Below, in pieces: positions 37,707 to 46,686 of a stretch of 64,000 nucleotides of DNA. Where the stretch lies: positions 1,657,501-1,721,500 of the forward strand of contig NZ_JACBZI010000001.1 of the NCBI RefSeq assembly GCF_013408145.1, written 5' to 3'. The notes beneath the pieces were generated by a model. The model had not been told where the DNA came from. It did not search any database and worked only from the letters and a program-made list of their open reading frames with translations. How positions within the stretch are numbered: the stretch's first letter is position 1; every line of letters begins with the position of its first letter. The stretch comes from Nocardioides marinus (GTDB taxonomy: Bacteria; Actinomycetota; Actinomycetes; Propionibacteriales; Nocardioidaceae). The position numbers and the translations under genes were made by a program.

Positions 37707-39221
37707 TCAGGAGGAGAGGTGGGCGCGGACGGTGGCGAGGGTGTCGGCGTCGGTGGGGGACTTGTCCTCGCGGTAGCGGACGACGCGTGCGAACCGGAGG
37801 GCCACACCGCCGGGGTAGCGGGTCGAGCGCTGGACGCCGTCGAAGGCGATCTCGACGACCTGCTCGGGACGCACGTGGACGACGTGGCCCTCGCGGTGGG
37901 TCTCGAGGGAGAGGAAGCGCTCGGTCTGCCAGGCCAGGACCTCGTCGGTCATCCCCTTGAAGGTCTTGCCGAGCATCACCAGCCCGTCCCCGTCCGCGTC
38001 GCGGGCGCCGAGGTGGATGTTCGACAGCAGCCCGGAGCGACGCCCCGAGCCCCACTCCACGGCGAGCACCACGAGGTCGAGGGTGTGCACCGGCTTCACC
38101 TTCACCCACGCCGCACCCCGCCTGCCCGCGTCGTACGCCGCCGACGGGCTCTTGACCACCACGCCCTCGTGCCCGGCGCTGATCTGGGCCGCCAGGAACG
38201 ACTCGGCCTCCTTCACCGAGGACGTCTCGAGTCGCTGCACCCGGTGCGCCGTCGGCACCAGCCGCTCCAGCGCGGCTGCCCGGACCTGGCCGGGGGAGTC
38301 CATGAGGTCCTCGCCGTCGAGGTGCAGCAGGTCGAAGAAGAACGGGCTGATCACCGCTCCGCTCGCCTGGGCGGTGCGTGACGAGGTCTCCTGGAAGGGC
38401 CGCGGGCGCCCGTCCGGACCGACCGCCAGGGCCTCCCCGTCGAGCACGAACCGCTCGGCCGGCAGCGACCGAGCCACGTCCACGACCTCGGGCAGGCGCG
38501 CGGTGATGTCGTCGAGGCTGCGCGTCACCACCAGGACGTCGTCCCCGTCGCGGTGCACCTGCACCCGGATGCCGTCGAGCTTGGCGTCCACGACGACACT
38601 CCCGCCCTCGCCGGCGGCCTTCGCGACGGCGGCGGCGACGTCGGTGGCCGAGGACGCGAGCATCGGCAGCACCGGCCGACCCACCTCGAGACGGAACCTC
38701 GCCAGCCCCGCCTCGCCCTCGGCCAGCGTCGTCTCGGCGATCGCCACGGTCGAGCCGGCCAGCATCGCCGCGCGACGTACGACGGTGAGCGGGACGCCCC
38801 CGGCCTGCGCCAGTGCCTCCTGGACGACCGCGTCGAGCGCCCCCTGGCGCACCTCGCCCGTGACCAGGCCACGCAGCCACTCCTGCTCGGTCGCCGTGGC
38901 GCGCCCGAACAGCTCGACGACGCCGGCGGCCCGCGCAGCGGACGACCCGGCCCCCGCCAGCACCGACAGCGCCTCGAACGCCTCGTGGACCTCGACGACC
39001 GAGAGCGTGGGGCCCTCCGCCGGGTCCGGCAGGGCCGAGAGCGAGCGCCAGCCCACCCCGGTGCGGCGCTGCCGCAGCCGCCCGCCGAGGTAGGACACCA
39101 CGAGACCGACCTCCTCGGGCGGGGTGCGGGAGAGCAGGCCCGCGAGGGCCGTGACCTTCGCCTTGCGTGAGCGGGTCGCGGCGACCTCGGCGGAGGTGGA
39201 GACCAGGTCGTGGAGCAGCAC
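37707..39221 (-). CDS. ligB: ATP-dependent DNA ligase (LigB type)
   Basis: A 504-residue ATP-dependent ligase. An N-terminal DNA-binding domain (1-190) is followed by adenylation motif I at VDAKLDGIRVQVH with nucleophilic K214, motif III FVLDGEALA, motif IV EGVVVKSPSAAYDAG, motif V AAWVKVKP and a C-terminal OB-fold (QVVEIAFDGVQRS). It seals nicks as an accessory to NAD-dependent LigA. The GTG at 39221 (VLLHDLVSTSAEVAATRSR) was chosen because M. tuberculosis LigB begins with the same pattern and has about 507 residues; an upstream extension of 57 residues is not supported. Confidence 0.92.
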   Translation of the reverse strand: MLLHDLVSTSAEVAATRSRKAKVTALAGLLSRTPPEEVGLVVSYLGGRLRQRRTGVGWRSLSALPDPAEGPTLSVVEVHEAFEALSVLAGAGSSAARAAGVVELFGRATATEQEWLRGLVTGEVRQGALDAVVQEALAQAGGVPLTVVRRAAMLAGSTVAIAETTLAEGEAGLARFRLEVGRPVLPMLASSATDVAAAVAKAAGEGGSVVVDAKLDGIRVQVHRDGDDVLVVTRSLDDITARLPEVVDVARSLPAERFVLDGEALAVGPDGRPRPFQETSSRTAQASGAVISPFFFDLLHLDGEDLMDSPGQVRAAALERLVPTAHRVQRLETSSVKEAESFLAAQISAGHEGVVVKSPSAAYDAGRRGAAWVKVKPVHTLDLVVLAVEWGSGRRSGLLSNIHLGARDADGDGLVMLGKTFKGMTDEVLAWQTERFLSLETHREGHVVHVRPEQVVEIAFDGVQRSTRYPGGVALRFARVVRYREDKSPTDADTLATVRAHLSS

Positions 39222-39406
39222 GGGCCCAGCCAAGCACCGGCCACCGACGGTGCCCACACCCGCGGAGACGGGGCCTGTGAATCTGTGCACAGCCCCCCTG
39301 AGAGCGTGACTTAGCGGGCGCGTCCTCGTTGCCAGGACAGTGCGATCCAGGTCCTCACCAGGACCTCCGGCCGCCGCCACGACCCGACTCACCCCAAGGG
39401 CCTCAC

Positions 39407-42400
39407 GTGTCTCTCACCCGCAAGATCGCGCTGGCCGGCCTCGCCGCTGCCATGGTCGCGACCCCGACGCTCTCCCAGGCGGCCCAGTCCAGCGCCGCCC
39501 CGACCGGCAAGGTCCTCGACCTGCTGACCTCGGACCGGGCGAGCATGCTGCTCCCGCTCGGCGGGGAGCTCCACCAGGACCTGGCCTTCGACAGCCGCGT
39601 CACCGACGCCGTCCTCGCGCCCACCGCGGCCCAGCGTCGTGCGGCCGGTGCCCTGCGCGGGGCGAAGGTCACCTGGAACCGCACCGGCACCCCGCGCAGC
39701 ATCACGGTGCCCGGTGGGTTCCTCTCGGGCCCGAGCAGCCAGGAGCCGGTCGACCTGGCCCGCGGCTGGCTCGCCGACCACGCCGCGGCGTTCGGCCTGT
39801 CCGCCCGTGACATCGACTCGCTCGAGGTCGTGCGCGACCACGAGCTGCCGAAGATCCACGCCCGGGTCGTGAGCTTCGTCCAGACCTTCGGTGGCATCAC
39901 CTCCGGCTTCGGCGCGATCCTCACGGTGGTGATCGACAAGCAGGGCCGGGTCGTCAGCTACGCCGGCGACCCCGTCCGCGCGACCCGCCTGCAGGGCTCC
40001 TTCGACCTCTCGGCCGGCCAGGCCCTGCAGCGCACGATCCGCAGCCTCGGCCCCGACCTGAAGAGCTGGACGGCCGTGCCGACCGGTGACACCCAGGGCG
40101 GCTACGAGGTCTTCAAGGCCGGCGGCCTGGTCTCCACCCAGTGGGTCCGCCGGATCGCCTTCCCGACCGCCGCCGGTGGCCGCGCCGCGTTCGCGACCCT
40201 GGTCGTGAAGAGCATGGACGAGGCGTACGCCGTCATCGTCGACGCGCAGACCGGCAAGCCGCTGCTGCGCAAGAGCCTGGTCCAGCACTCCGAGGGCACG
40301 GTCTACGAGAACTACCCGGGCGCCAAGAAGGGCGGCAAGCCGGTCGTCAAGAGCTTCGACGCCACCAAGGCCAGCCCCGGCGGCTGGGTCGACCCGACCG
40401 GCGCCGCGGGCATCCCCGGGCCGACCACGCTGGGGAACAACGCGAACGCGGCGATCGCCTGGACCGTCCCGCTGGTCGCGGCCGACCAGTACAACCGGCC
40501 GATCAGCCCGACGTCGGAGTTCAACTACGAGTTCCCCGACAGCTGGGGCTCCAGCAACGGCGCGACCGGCTCGTTCGTCGCCGACGCCAACGCGGCGGCC
40601 ACCAACCTCTTCTACCACCACAACCGGATCCACGACACGTACTACGAGTTCGGCTTCACCGAGACCGGCGGCAACTTCCAGCTGATCAACGACCCGTCCT
40701 CCGGGGCGCTGCCGCTGGGTGGGGACCCGATCATGGGCGGCGCCCAGTCCGGTGCCCTCAACCTCACCGCGGCGGTGCTGCCCCTGGGTCGCAACAACGC
40801 CAACATGCTGACCCTGCCCGACGGCATCCCCGGCTTCACCAACATGTACCTGTGGGAGTTCGTGGACGACGTCTTCGAGGCCCCGGCCCGCGACGGCGAC
40901 TTCGACGCCTCGATCATCGAGCACGAGTACGCGCACGGACTGACCAACCGCTACGTCGGAGGCGGGGGTCTGGGCTCGCTCGGCTCGGAGCAGTCCGGTG
41001 CCATGGGCGAGGGCTGGGGCGACTTCTTCGCGATGAACGACCTGTTCCGTCGCAACCTGACCCGGACGGCGGTCACCGCGCCGTACGTCGGTGACCCCGA
41101 CCGGGGGATCCGCAACTGGAACTACGCCAAGAGCCCGGCCACCTACGGCGACTACGGCTACGACCTGTCCGGCCCGGAGGTGCACTCCGACGGGGAGATC
41201 TGGACCGCGACGCTGTGGACACTGCGCACCCGCATCCTCCGAAGCGTGGGTGGCAACCACCGCAAGGCCTCCGACATCGCCCAGCACCTCGTGATGGACG
41301 CGATGCCGATCAGCCCGCCCTCGCCGAGCATGCTGGACATGCGTGACGCGATCCTCACCGCCGGTGAGCTGCGGTACGGCAAGAAGTACACCGACCTCAT
41401 CTGGGCCGCGTTCGCCGAGCGGGGCTTCGGTGCCTCGGCCTCCACCGTGGATGGCGCCGACACCGACCCGGTGCCCGGCTTCGACGTGCTGGACAAGAAG
41501 CAGAACGGCAGGCTCACGCTCGAGGTCGTCAACGCCTCCGCCGGTGGCCCCGTCAAGGGCGTGCGCGTCCTCGGCGGCCTGTTCGAGGGGCGCGCCACCC
41601 CCATCACGACGACCAACGCCAAGGGCCTGGCCTCCGCGCCGATGGCCGGCGGTTCCCACACCCTGACCCTGCAGGCCCCGGGCTTCGGCATCCAGCGCCT
41701 GAAGGTGACGGTGCCGAAGGGCCGCTCCGTCAGTCGCACGGTGAAGCTCCGCCCCAACCTGCTCTCGGAGTCCTCGGGCGCCAAGGTCGTGAGCACCTCC
41801 AGCCAGAGCGACGCGCTCCCGGCCACCAACGCCTTCGACGACACCGAGGCCACCGCCTGGCGCACCGAGGAGGTCGACACCGTCTACAACGAGGGCAAGC
41901 CCGCCACCACGGTGGTGGAGCTGGCCAAGAGGTCGGTGATCGACACCGTCAACGTCAGCGTCGTCAAGCCGGTCGGCATGCCGCGCTTCGCCGCCGCGAA
42001 GCAGGTGAGCGTGCAGACGTCCATGGACGGCAAGAAGTGGAAGACCGCCCAGGTCGCGACGTTCTCCTTCAAGGACCCGCGGCCGACCGTCGCGGACATG
42101 ATGATGAAGACCTTCAAGCTGAAGAAGAAGACGAAGGCGAACTTCGTCCGGGTCGTCCCGAACAAGGTCTTCGGCGACACCGCGGCGTACGGCAACACCG
42201 CGATCGTCGCCGAGGTGCAGGCCTTCGGGAAGGCCACGGGCATCAAGCCCAAGCAGCCCAAGCCCGACAAGCCCGTCACCACCCAGGGCTCGGTCGCGGT
42301 CGGCAACATCGCCCAGGGCTCCCTGCTGGGCCTGGACCCCTACCGTCCGGGCGCCACCGAGCTGACCTGGACCGGATCGTGCGGTGCCGTCCCGGTGGGC

Positions 42401-42655
42401 AACGGCATCGACGCGTGGTTCACGAAGCTGCCCGAGGGCGCCGGTGACGGCCTGCACGCGGTCACCTACGAGGGCAGCGTCCCGATCGGCGAGTTCCTGA
42501 CCTACGCCTACGACAAGGACTGCCAGCCGCTCACCGGCGGGTTCGCGCTGTTCGGTGAGACGGCCCCGATCCCGGCCGGTGCGGCCTACGTCGGCTTCCT
42601 GCTGCTGTACGGCGGTGGCGCGTCGTTCGACGTGACGATCTCCGAGCCGCGCTGA
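39407..42655 (+). CDS. Secreted M36 (fungalysin-type) metalloprotease
   Basis: A 1082-residue exported protease: signal peptide (about 1-26, ending LSQAAQ), an FTP-type inhibitory propeptide (about 60-270), and an M36 catalytic domain with HEYAH at 506-510 and the third zinc ligand E535 in GEGWGDFF. After about 720 come a carboxypeptidase-regulatory-like beta domain, a discoidin-like domain (SSGAKVVSTSSQSDALPATNAFD), and a C-terminal beta domain of about 120 residues. The GTG at 39407 has AAGGG 7 bases upstream; an earlier in-frame start would put 26 non-signal residues ahead. The 185 bases upstream, back to the ligase start, hold no gene. Confidence 0.93.
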   Translation: MSLTRKIALAGLAAAMVATPTLSQAAQSSAAPTGKVLDLLTSDRASMLLPLGGELHQDLAFDSRVTDAVLAPTAAQRRAAGALRGAKVTWNRTGTPRSITVPGGFLSGPSSQEPVDLARGWLADHAAAFGLSARDIDSLEVVRDHELPKIHARVVSFVQTFGGITSGFGAILTVVIDKQGRVVSYAGDPVRATRLQGSFDLSAGQALQRTIRSLGPDLKSWTAVPTGDTQGGYEVFKAGGLVSTQWVRRIAFPTAAGGRAAFATLVVKSMDEAYAVIVDAQTGKPLLRKSLVQHSEGTVYENYPGAKKGGKPVVKSFDATKASPGGWVDPTGAAGIPGPTTLGNNANAAIAWTVPLVAADQYNRPISPTSEFNYEFPDSWGSSNGATGSFVADANAAATNLFYHHNRIHDTYYEFGFTETGGNFQLINDPSSGALPLGGDPIMGGAQSGALNLTAAVLPLGRNNANMLTLPDGIPGFTNMYLWEFVDDVFEAPARDGDFDASIIEHEYAHGLTNRYVGGGGLGSLGSEQSGAMGEGWGDFFAMNDLFRRNLTRTAVTAPYVGDPDRGIRNWNYAKSPATYGDYGYDLSGPEVHSDGEIWTATLWTLRTRILRSVGGNHRKASDIAQHLVMDAMPISPPSPSMLDMRDAILTAGELRYGKKYTDLIWAAFAERGFGASASTVDGADTDPVPGFDVLDKKQNGRLTLEVVNASAGGPVKGVRVLGGLFEGRATPITTTNAKGLASAPMAGGSHTLTLQAPGFGIQRLKVTVPKGRSVSRTVKLRPNLLSESSGAKVVSTSSQSDALPATNAFDDTEATAWRTEEVDTVYNEGKPATTVVELAKRSVIDTVNVSVVKPVGMPRFAAAKQVSVQTSMDGKKWKTAQVATFSFKDPRPTVADMMMKTFKLKKKTKANFVRVVPNKVFGDTAAYGNTAIVAEVQAFGKATGIKPKQPKPDKPVTTQGSVAVGNIAQGSLLGLDPYRPGATELTWTGSCGAVPVGNGIDAWFTKLPEGAGDGLHAVTYEGSVPIGEFLTYAYDKDCQPLTGGFALFGETAPIPAGAAYVGFLLLYGGGASFDVTISEPR

Positions 42656-42671
42656 CCCGTCGGGCCCAGCG

Positions 42672-43457
42672 TCACCAGCCGGGTGGCAGGGAGGTGAAGT
42701 CGGCCTCCCTGCCCTCGGCGAACGCGGCCAGCGCCTCGGTGTTCGCCGGGCCACCCATCAGCGCGGCGAAGGCCGCGTTCTCCCGCTCCCGGGCCGCGTC
42801 GATCCCCGCGCGCAGCGGCTCGATGATGGTGCGCTTGACGGCGACCAGGCTGGAGATCGGCTTGGTGGCGAGCAGCCCCGCGTGGCGTCGCGCCGTCGGC
42901 AGCAGGTCGTCGGGCTCGCAGACGCCGCGCACCAGCCCCATCTCCCGTGCCTCCTCGGCGCCGAACCACTCCGCGGACATCAGCAGCCACGACGCGGCCT
43001 GCCGTCCGAGCAGGAGCGGCAACAGGTAGGACGAGGCGGCCTCGGGTGCCACGCCCAGGCTCGTGAACGGGCACTTCAGCCTCGCGGTCGTGGACATGAA
43101 CGCCACGTCGGCGAAACCCAGGATCGTGCAGCCGATGCCCAGGCCCACCCCGTTGACGGCGATGACGAGCGGCTTGGGGAAGTCCACGAGGGCGTCGACG
43201 AGGTTGGTGAAGCCGCCCTCGCCCTGGTCGAAGTCGGGGTCCGCCGCGATCCGGGCCATCTCGAGCAGGTCGGTGCCCGCGCTGAACCCGCGACCGTTGC
43301 CGGTGAGCAGCACCACCGCGACCCCGGGATCCTCGGCGGCCTCGCGCAGGGCACGCGCCGTGGCGTCGTACAACGCGATGTTGAAGGCGTTGAGCGCCTC
43401 GGGCCGGTCGAGGGTCAGCGTGCGCACCCGGTTGTCGTCATCGATCTGCAGGACCAT
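42672..43457 (-). CDS. Enoyl-CoA hydratase/isomerase family protein
   Basis: A 261-residue crotonase-fold protein. Oxyanion-hole segments NGRGFSAGTDLLEMA and NGVGLGIGCTILGFADVAFM are present. The residues corresponding to the catalytic glutamates are altered (GTDL; SLGVAPEAAS keeps one Glu), so it may be an isomerase rather than a classical hydratase. Leaderless start: TAGTGT is 7 bases before the ATG at 43457. A KstR-like palindrome covers the region 24-37 bases upstream. Probably part of lipid or sterol catabolism. Confidence 0.9.
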   Translation of the reverse strand: MVLQIDDDNRVRTLTLDRPEALNAFNIALYDATARALREAAEDPGVAVVLLTGNGRGFSAGTDLLEMARIAADPDFDQGEGGFTNLVDALVDFPKPLVIAVNGVGLGIGCTILGFADVAFMSTTARLKCPFTSLGVAPEAASSYLLPLLLGRQAASWLLMSAEWFGAEEAREMGLVRGVCEPDDLLPTARRHAGLLATKPISSLVAVKRTIIEPLRAGIDAARERENAAFAALMGGPANTEALAAFAEGREADFTSLPPGW

Positions 43458-43464
43458 GCGCCGA

Positions 43465-43470
43465 ACACTA
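43465..43470 (-). promoter_or_regulatory. -10 element (TAGTGT) of the enoyl-CoA hydratase gene
   Basis: TAGTGT on the minus strand, 7 bases before the ATG at 43457; the KstR-like box lies about 10 bases further upstream. Confidence 0.6.
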
Positions 43471-43480
43471 GGCGCAGGAC

Positions 43481-43494
43481 TAGAACGTGTTCCA
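43481..43494. promoter_or_regulatory. KstR-like TetR operator in a divergent promoter
   Basis: TAGAACGTGTTCCA fits TNNAACNNGTTNNA exactly, the motif published for the cholesterol-catabolism repressor KstR. Arms GAAC/GTTC are perfect. It would overlap the -35 region of the hydratase promoter. Other TetR proteins with related sites cannot be excluded. Confidence 0.7.
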
Positions 43495-43504
43495 CCATGT
43501 CCGG

Positions 43505-45706
43505 GTGACCCAGACCACCGTGTCCACCTACTGCCGCCTCTGCGAGCCCCTGTGCGGGATGGTCGCCACCGTCGAGGACGGGCGGCTGGTGTCGCTCAGA
43601 GCCGACGACGAGCACCCGCTCAGCCGGGGCTACGCCTGTCCCAAGGGGCTGGCCTTCCCCGAGGTCCAGCACGACCCCGATCGGGTGCTGCACCCGCTGC
43701 GGCGGGTGCCCGGCGGGGCGCCCGGTGACTTCGAGCAGGTCTCCTGGGAGGAGGCGCTCGACGACATCGCCGCACGCCTGCGGACCCTGGTCGACACCCA
43801 CGGCGGCGGCTCTGTCGGACAGTTCTTCGGCAACCCGGTCGGCTTCAACATCACCGGCACCCTGTGGGCGGGCGCGCTGATGAGCGCGCTCGGCACCGGC
43901 CACCAGTACTCCGTGGGCAGCCAGGACATCAACAGCCGGTACGTCGCCAGCAAGCTGCTCTACGGGTCGATCTCGCAGGTGCCGTTCCCCGACCTGCGGG
44001 GTACCGACCTGCTGCTGGTGCTCGGCGCCAACCCGCTGGTCTCGCGGGCCAGCGGGGTGCGTGCTCCGCGCGTGAAGGAGCACCTGTCGGCCATCGTGGC
44101 CGGCGGCGGCCGCGTGGTCGTGGTCGACCCGCGGCGCAGCGAGACCGCCAGGGCGTTCGAGCACGTCTCGATCGAGCCCGACGGCGACGCGTATCTCCTG
44201 GCCTCGCTGATCCAGGTGCTCGACGAGGAGGGTCTGGTCGACGGGGAGGCCGTCGCCCGACAGGCGGTGGGAGCCGAGACGCTGCTCGCGGCCGTGGCTC
44301 CCTTCACCCCTGAGGCCACGGCCACACGGACAGGGATCGAGCCGGGCGTCGTCCGAGCGCTCGCCCGCGACCTGGCCGCCGCGCCCCGCGCCGCCGTCTA
44401 CGGCCGCACCGGCACCTGCCTGGGGCAGCACGCCACGCTGGTGAGCGTCCTGATCGACGCGCTCGCGCTGGTGACCGGCAACCTCGACCGCGAGGGCGGG
44501 GTGCTGCTCGGCCAGGCCGTGGTGCCGTTCGAGGAGACCGCCGAGAGAGCCGGCCGGCTGACCTACGACGCGCAGCGCAGCCGGATCGGCGGGTTCCCCG
44601 ACGTGATGGGCACCTGGCCGGCGGCGATCATGGCCGACGAGATCACCACGCCAGGCGAGGGGCAGCTGCGGGCGCTCTTCGTGCTGGCCGGCAACCCGGT
44701 GCTGAGCAGCGTCGACGGACCCGGCCTCGCGGCGGCGCTGGAGCAGCTGGACCTGATGGTCGCGCTCGACCTCTACGTCAACGAGACCAACCGGCACGCC
44801 GACTACGTCCTGCCCGCGACGACCTGGCTGGAGCGCGAGGACGTGCCGTTCGCGATCGTGGCGTCCAGCCCCTGGCCGCACGTCCAGCACACGCCGGCCG
44901 TGCTCGAGCCGGCCGGCGAGGCGCGCCAGGAGTGGGAGGTCTTCGACGAGATCGCCCGGCGCGCGGGCATCTCGCTGTTCCTCCCGGCGTGGGCCGCCAC
45001 GCTGACCCGCCCGCTGCGGGCCCTCGCGCGGCGCGCCGGTGCCCGGACGACCCCGTGGACGCTGGTCGACCTGCTCCTGCGCACCGGCCCGCACGGCGAC
45101 CGCTTCGGTCTGCGCCGCGGCGGCCTGAGCCTGAAGCGGCTCAGGGCCGAGCGACACGGCGTGATGCTCCCGCCCGCGAGCGGCGGCCGGCTCGCCGAGG
45201 TCGTGCGGCACCCGCACGGGAAGGTCGACCTCGCCCCCGGCCAGCTCGCGGCCGAGTGGGACCGGCTGCGCTCCGCGCTCGAGGTCGAGACGGACCCGGC
45301 GTACCCGCTGAAGATGATCGGCCTGCGGGAGATGCGCTCGCAGAACTCCTGGATGCACAACAGCCCGACGCTGATGAAGGGGCGCAACCGCCGCCACACT
45401 GCCCGGATCCACCCCGATGACGCAGCCGAGGCGGGTGTGGCCGACGGCGACCTCGTGCGGATCCGCTCGGCGGTGGGGGTGATCGAGACCGTCGCCCAGC
45501 TCACCGACGAGGTGCGTCGCGGGACGATCGCCTGCCCGCACGGCTGGGGTCACGACGCCGGCTGGTCGGTGGCGAACGCCGCGGGGGGCGCGAACACCAA
45601 CGAGCTGGCTTCGGCGCGCGTCGAGGACGTGGAGTTCCTCGCCGGGATGGCGCGGCTCAACGGCATCCCGGTCCGGCTGGAGGCCGCGGTCGGTGCCGTC
45701 GGCTAG
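43505..45706 (+). CDS. Molybdopterin oxidoreductase with N-terminal 4Fe-4S cluster
   Basis: A 733-residue member of the DMSO-reductase/formate-dehydrogenase superfamily, with bis-MGD cofactor domains. C10, C13, C17 (YCRLCEPLCG) and C45 (YACPKG) bind a 4Fe-4S cluster. It has no Tat signal and no adjacent Fe-S or membrane subunit, so it is probably a soluble cytoplasmic enzyme taking electrons from an unknown partner. GTG 43505 was chosen over GTG 43487, which lies inside the operator; the start remains uncertain, with no RBS or clear -10. Shared operator with the enoyl-CoA hydratase suggests a role in lipid or sterol breakdown; substrate unknown. Confidence 0.85.
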   Translation: MTQTTVSTYCRLCEPLCGMVATVEDGRLVSLRADDEHPLSRGYACPKGLAFPEVQHDPDRVLHPLRRVPGGAPGDFEQVSWEEALDDIAARLRTLVDTHGGGSVGQFFGNPVGFNITGTLWAGALMSALGTGHQYSVGSQDINSRYVASKLLYGSISQVPFPDLRGTDLLLVLGANPLVSRASGVRAPRVKEHLSAIVAGGGRVVVVDPRRSETARAFEHVSIEPDGDAYLLASLIQVLDEEGLVDGEAVARQAVGAETLLAAVAPFTPEATATRTGIEPGVVRALARDLAAAPRAAVYGRTGTCLGQHATLVSVLIDALALVTGNLDREGGVLLGQAVVPFEETAERAGRLTYDAQRSRIGGFPDVMGTWPAAIMADEITTPGEGQLRALFVLAGNPVLSSVDGPGLAAALEQLDLMVALDLYVNETNRHADYVLPATTWLEREDVPFAIVASSPWPHVQHTPAVLEPAGEARQEWEVFDEIARRAGISLFLPAWAATLTRPLRALARRAGARTTPWTLVDLLLRTGPHGDRFGLRRGGLSLKRLRAERHGVMLPPASGGRLAEVVRHPHGKVDLAPGQLAAEWDRLRSALEVETDPAYPLKMIGLREMRSQNSWMHNSPTLMKGRNRRHTARIHPDDAAEAGVADGDLVRIRSAVGVIETVAQLTDEVRRGTIACPHGWGHDAGWSVANAAGGANTNELASARVEDVEFLAGMARLNGIPVRLEAAVGAVG

Positions 45707-45709
45707 CGT
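45704..45709 (+). promoter_or_regulatory. -10 element (TAGCGT) of the glycosylase gene
   Basis: TAGCGT is 7 bases before the GTG at 45717. Its TAG is at the same time the stop codon of the molybdopterin oxidoreductase gene. Confidence 0.65.
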
Positions 45710-45716
45710 CGACCGG

Positions 45717-46682
45717 GTGACGGGCACCGAGGCGGAGCGGCGGCGCACCTGGCGCCCTGACTGGCCCTGCTCGGTCATCGGGCCGCTGCGCCCCCTGCGT
45801 CGGGGCGCGGGCGACCCCACGTTCCGCATCGACGACGCCGGACGCGTCTGGCGGGGCACCCGCACCCCCGAGGGCCCGGCCACGCTCCGGGTCGGGTCGG
45901 ACCCCTCGACCGGCGAGGTGCGCGCCTCCGCCTGGGGCCAGGGTGCGGACTGGGTGCTGGAGTCGCTGCCGGGCCTGCTCGGTGCCCACGACGACTGGAG
46001 CGGCTTCGAGCCGCGGCACCCGGTGCTCGCCGAGGCGCGGCGCCGGCATCCCCACGTGCGCAGGGGGCGCACCGGTCTGGTGATGGAGGCGCTGGTCCCG
46101 GCGATCATCGAGCAGAAGGTCACCGGGCAGGAGGCCTTCGCGGGCTTCCGGATGCTGGTGCACCGCTTCGGTGAGCCGGCGCCCGGCCCCGGCCGCGACC
46201 TCGGGCTGCGGGTCCAGCCCGACGCCGGCACGCTGCGCACCATCGCGTCCTGGGAGTGGCTGCGCATGCACGTCGACCACGCCCGCTCGCGCACGATCGT
46301 CACCGCCGCCCGGGTCGCGGACTCCCTCGAGCGCCTGGCCGGGCTCGACCCCGCGGAGGCCGACCGGCGGCTGCGCAGCCTGCCCGGGGTCGGGGAGTGG
46401 ACCAGTGCCGAGGTGCGCCAGCGGGCGCTCGGTGACCCCGATGCGGTGAGCTTCGGCGACTACCACGTCGCCAAGGACGTCGGCTGGGCGCTGACCGGCA
46501 CCCCCTTCGACGACGAGGAGATGCGGGCCTACCTCGAGCCCTGGCGGCCGCACCGCGGCCGGGTGCCGCTCCTGATCGGCCTGGCCGGCCTGCACCGGCC
46601 CCGGCACGGGCCGCGGATGGCGCCGCGCACGCACCTTCCCGCGCGAGTCACGCGCGGCGGGGGCCCGGGGCGGTTATCGTGA
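45717..46682 (+). CDS. HhH-GPD DNA glycosylase (AlkA/3-methyladenine type)
   Basis: A 321-residue base-excision repair glycosylase. The helix-hairpin-helix is LRSLPGVGEWTSAEVRQRA and the catalytic Asp follows in AVSFGDYHVAKDVGWAL; PAIIEQKVTGQEAFAGFR is the conserved helix of the AlkA/OGG group. The first 110 residues form a strand-rich N-terminal domain. The C-terminus (HRPRHGPRMAPRTHLPARV) is basic and Arg-rich. The GTG at 45717 was set by the leaderless -10. It probably removes alkylated purines. Confidence 0.88.
   Translation: MTGTEAERRRTWRPDWPCSVIGPLRPLRRGAGDPTFRIDDAGRVWRGTRTPEGPATLRVGSDPSTGEVRASAWGQGADWVLESLPGLLGAHDDWSGFEPRHPVLAEARRRHPHVRRGRTGLVMEALVPAIIEQKVTGQEAFAGFRMLVHRFGEPAPGPGRDLGLRVQPDAGTLRTIASWEWLRMHVDHARSRTIVTAARVADSLERLAGLDPAEADRRLRSLPGVGEWTSAEVRQRALGDPDAVSFGDYHVAKDVGWALTGTPFDDEEMRAYLEPWRPHRGRVPLLIGLAGLHRPRHGPRMAPRTHLPARVTRGGGPGRLS
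46675..46680 (+). promoter_or_regulatory. -10 element (TATCGT) of the SCP2-like gene
   Basis: TATCGT is 6 bases before the GTG at 46687. Its last T opens the TGA stop of the glycosylase gene. Confidence 0.6.
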
Positions 46683-46686
46683 CGCT

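Noticed and set aside
39389..42754. Minus-strand open frame of 1121 codons opposite the M36 protease
   Set aside because: It mirrors the protease gene, has low-complexity Arg/Gly/Val composition and no domain; it is the usual antisense shadow in very GC-rich DNA.
43481..43494. Reading TAGAACGTGTTCCA as an SOS box
   Set aside because: The spacing between GAAC and GTTC is 2 bases, not 4; it fits the KstR-type motif instead.
43415..46303. Long minus-strand frame opposite the molybdopterin oxidoreductase
   Set aside because: Antisense shadow; the plus strand has four cluster cysteines and the full family pattern.
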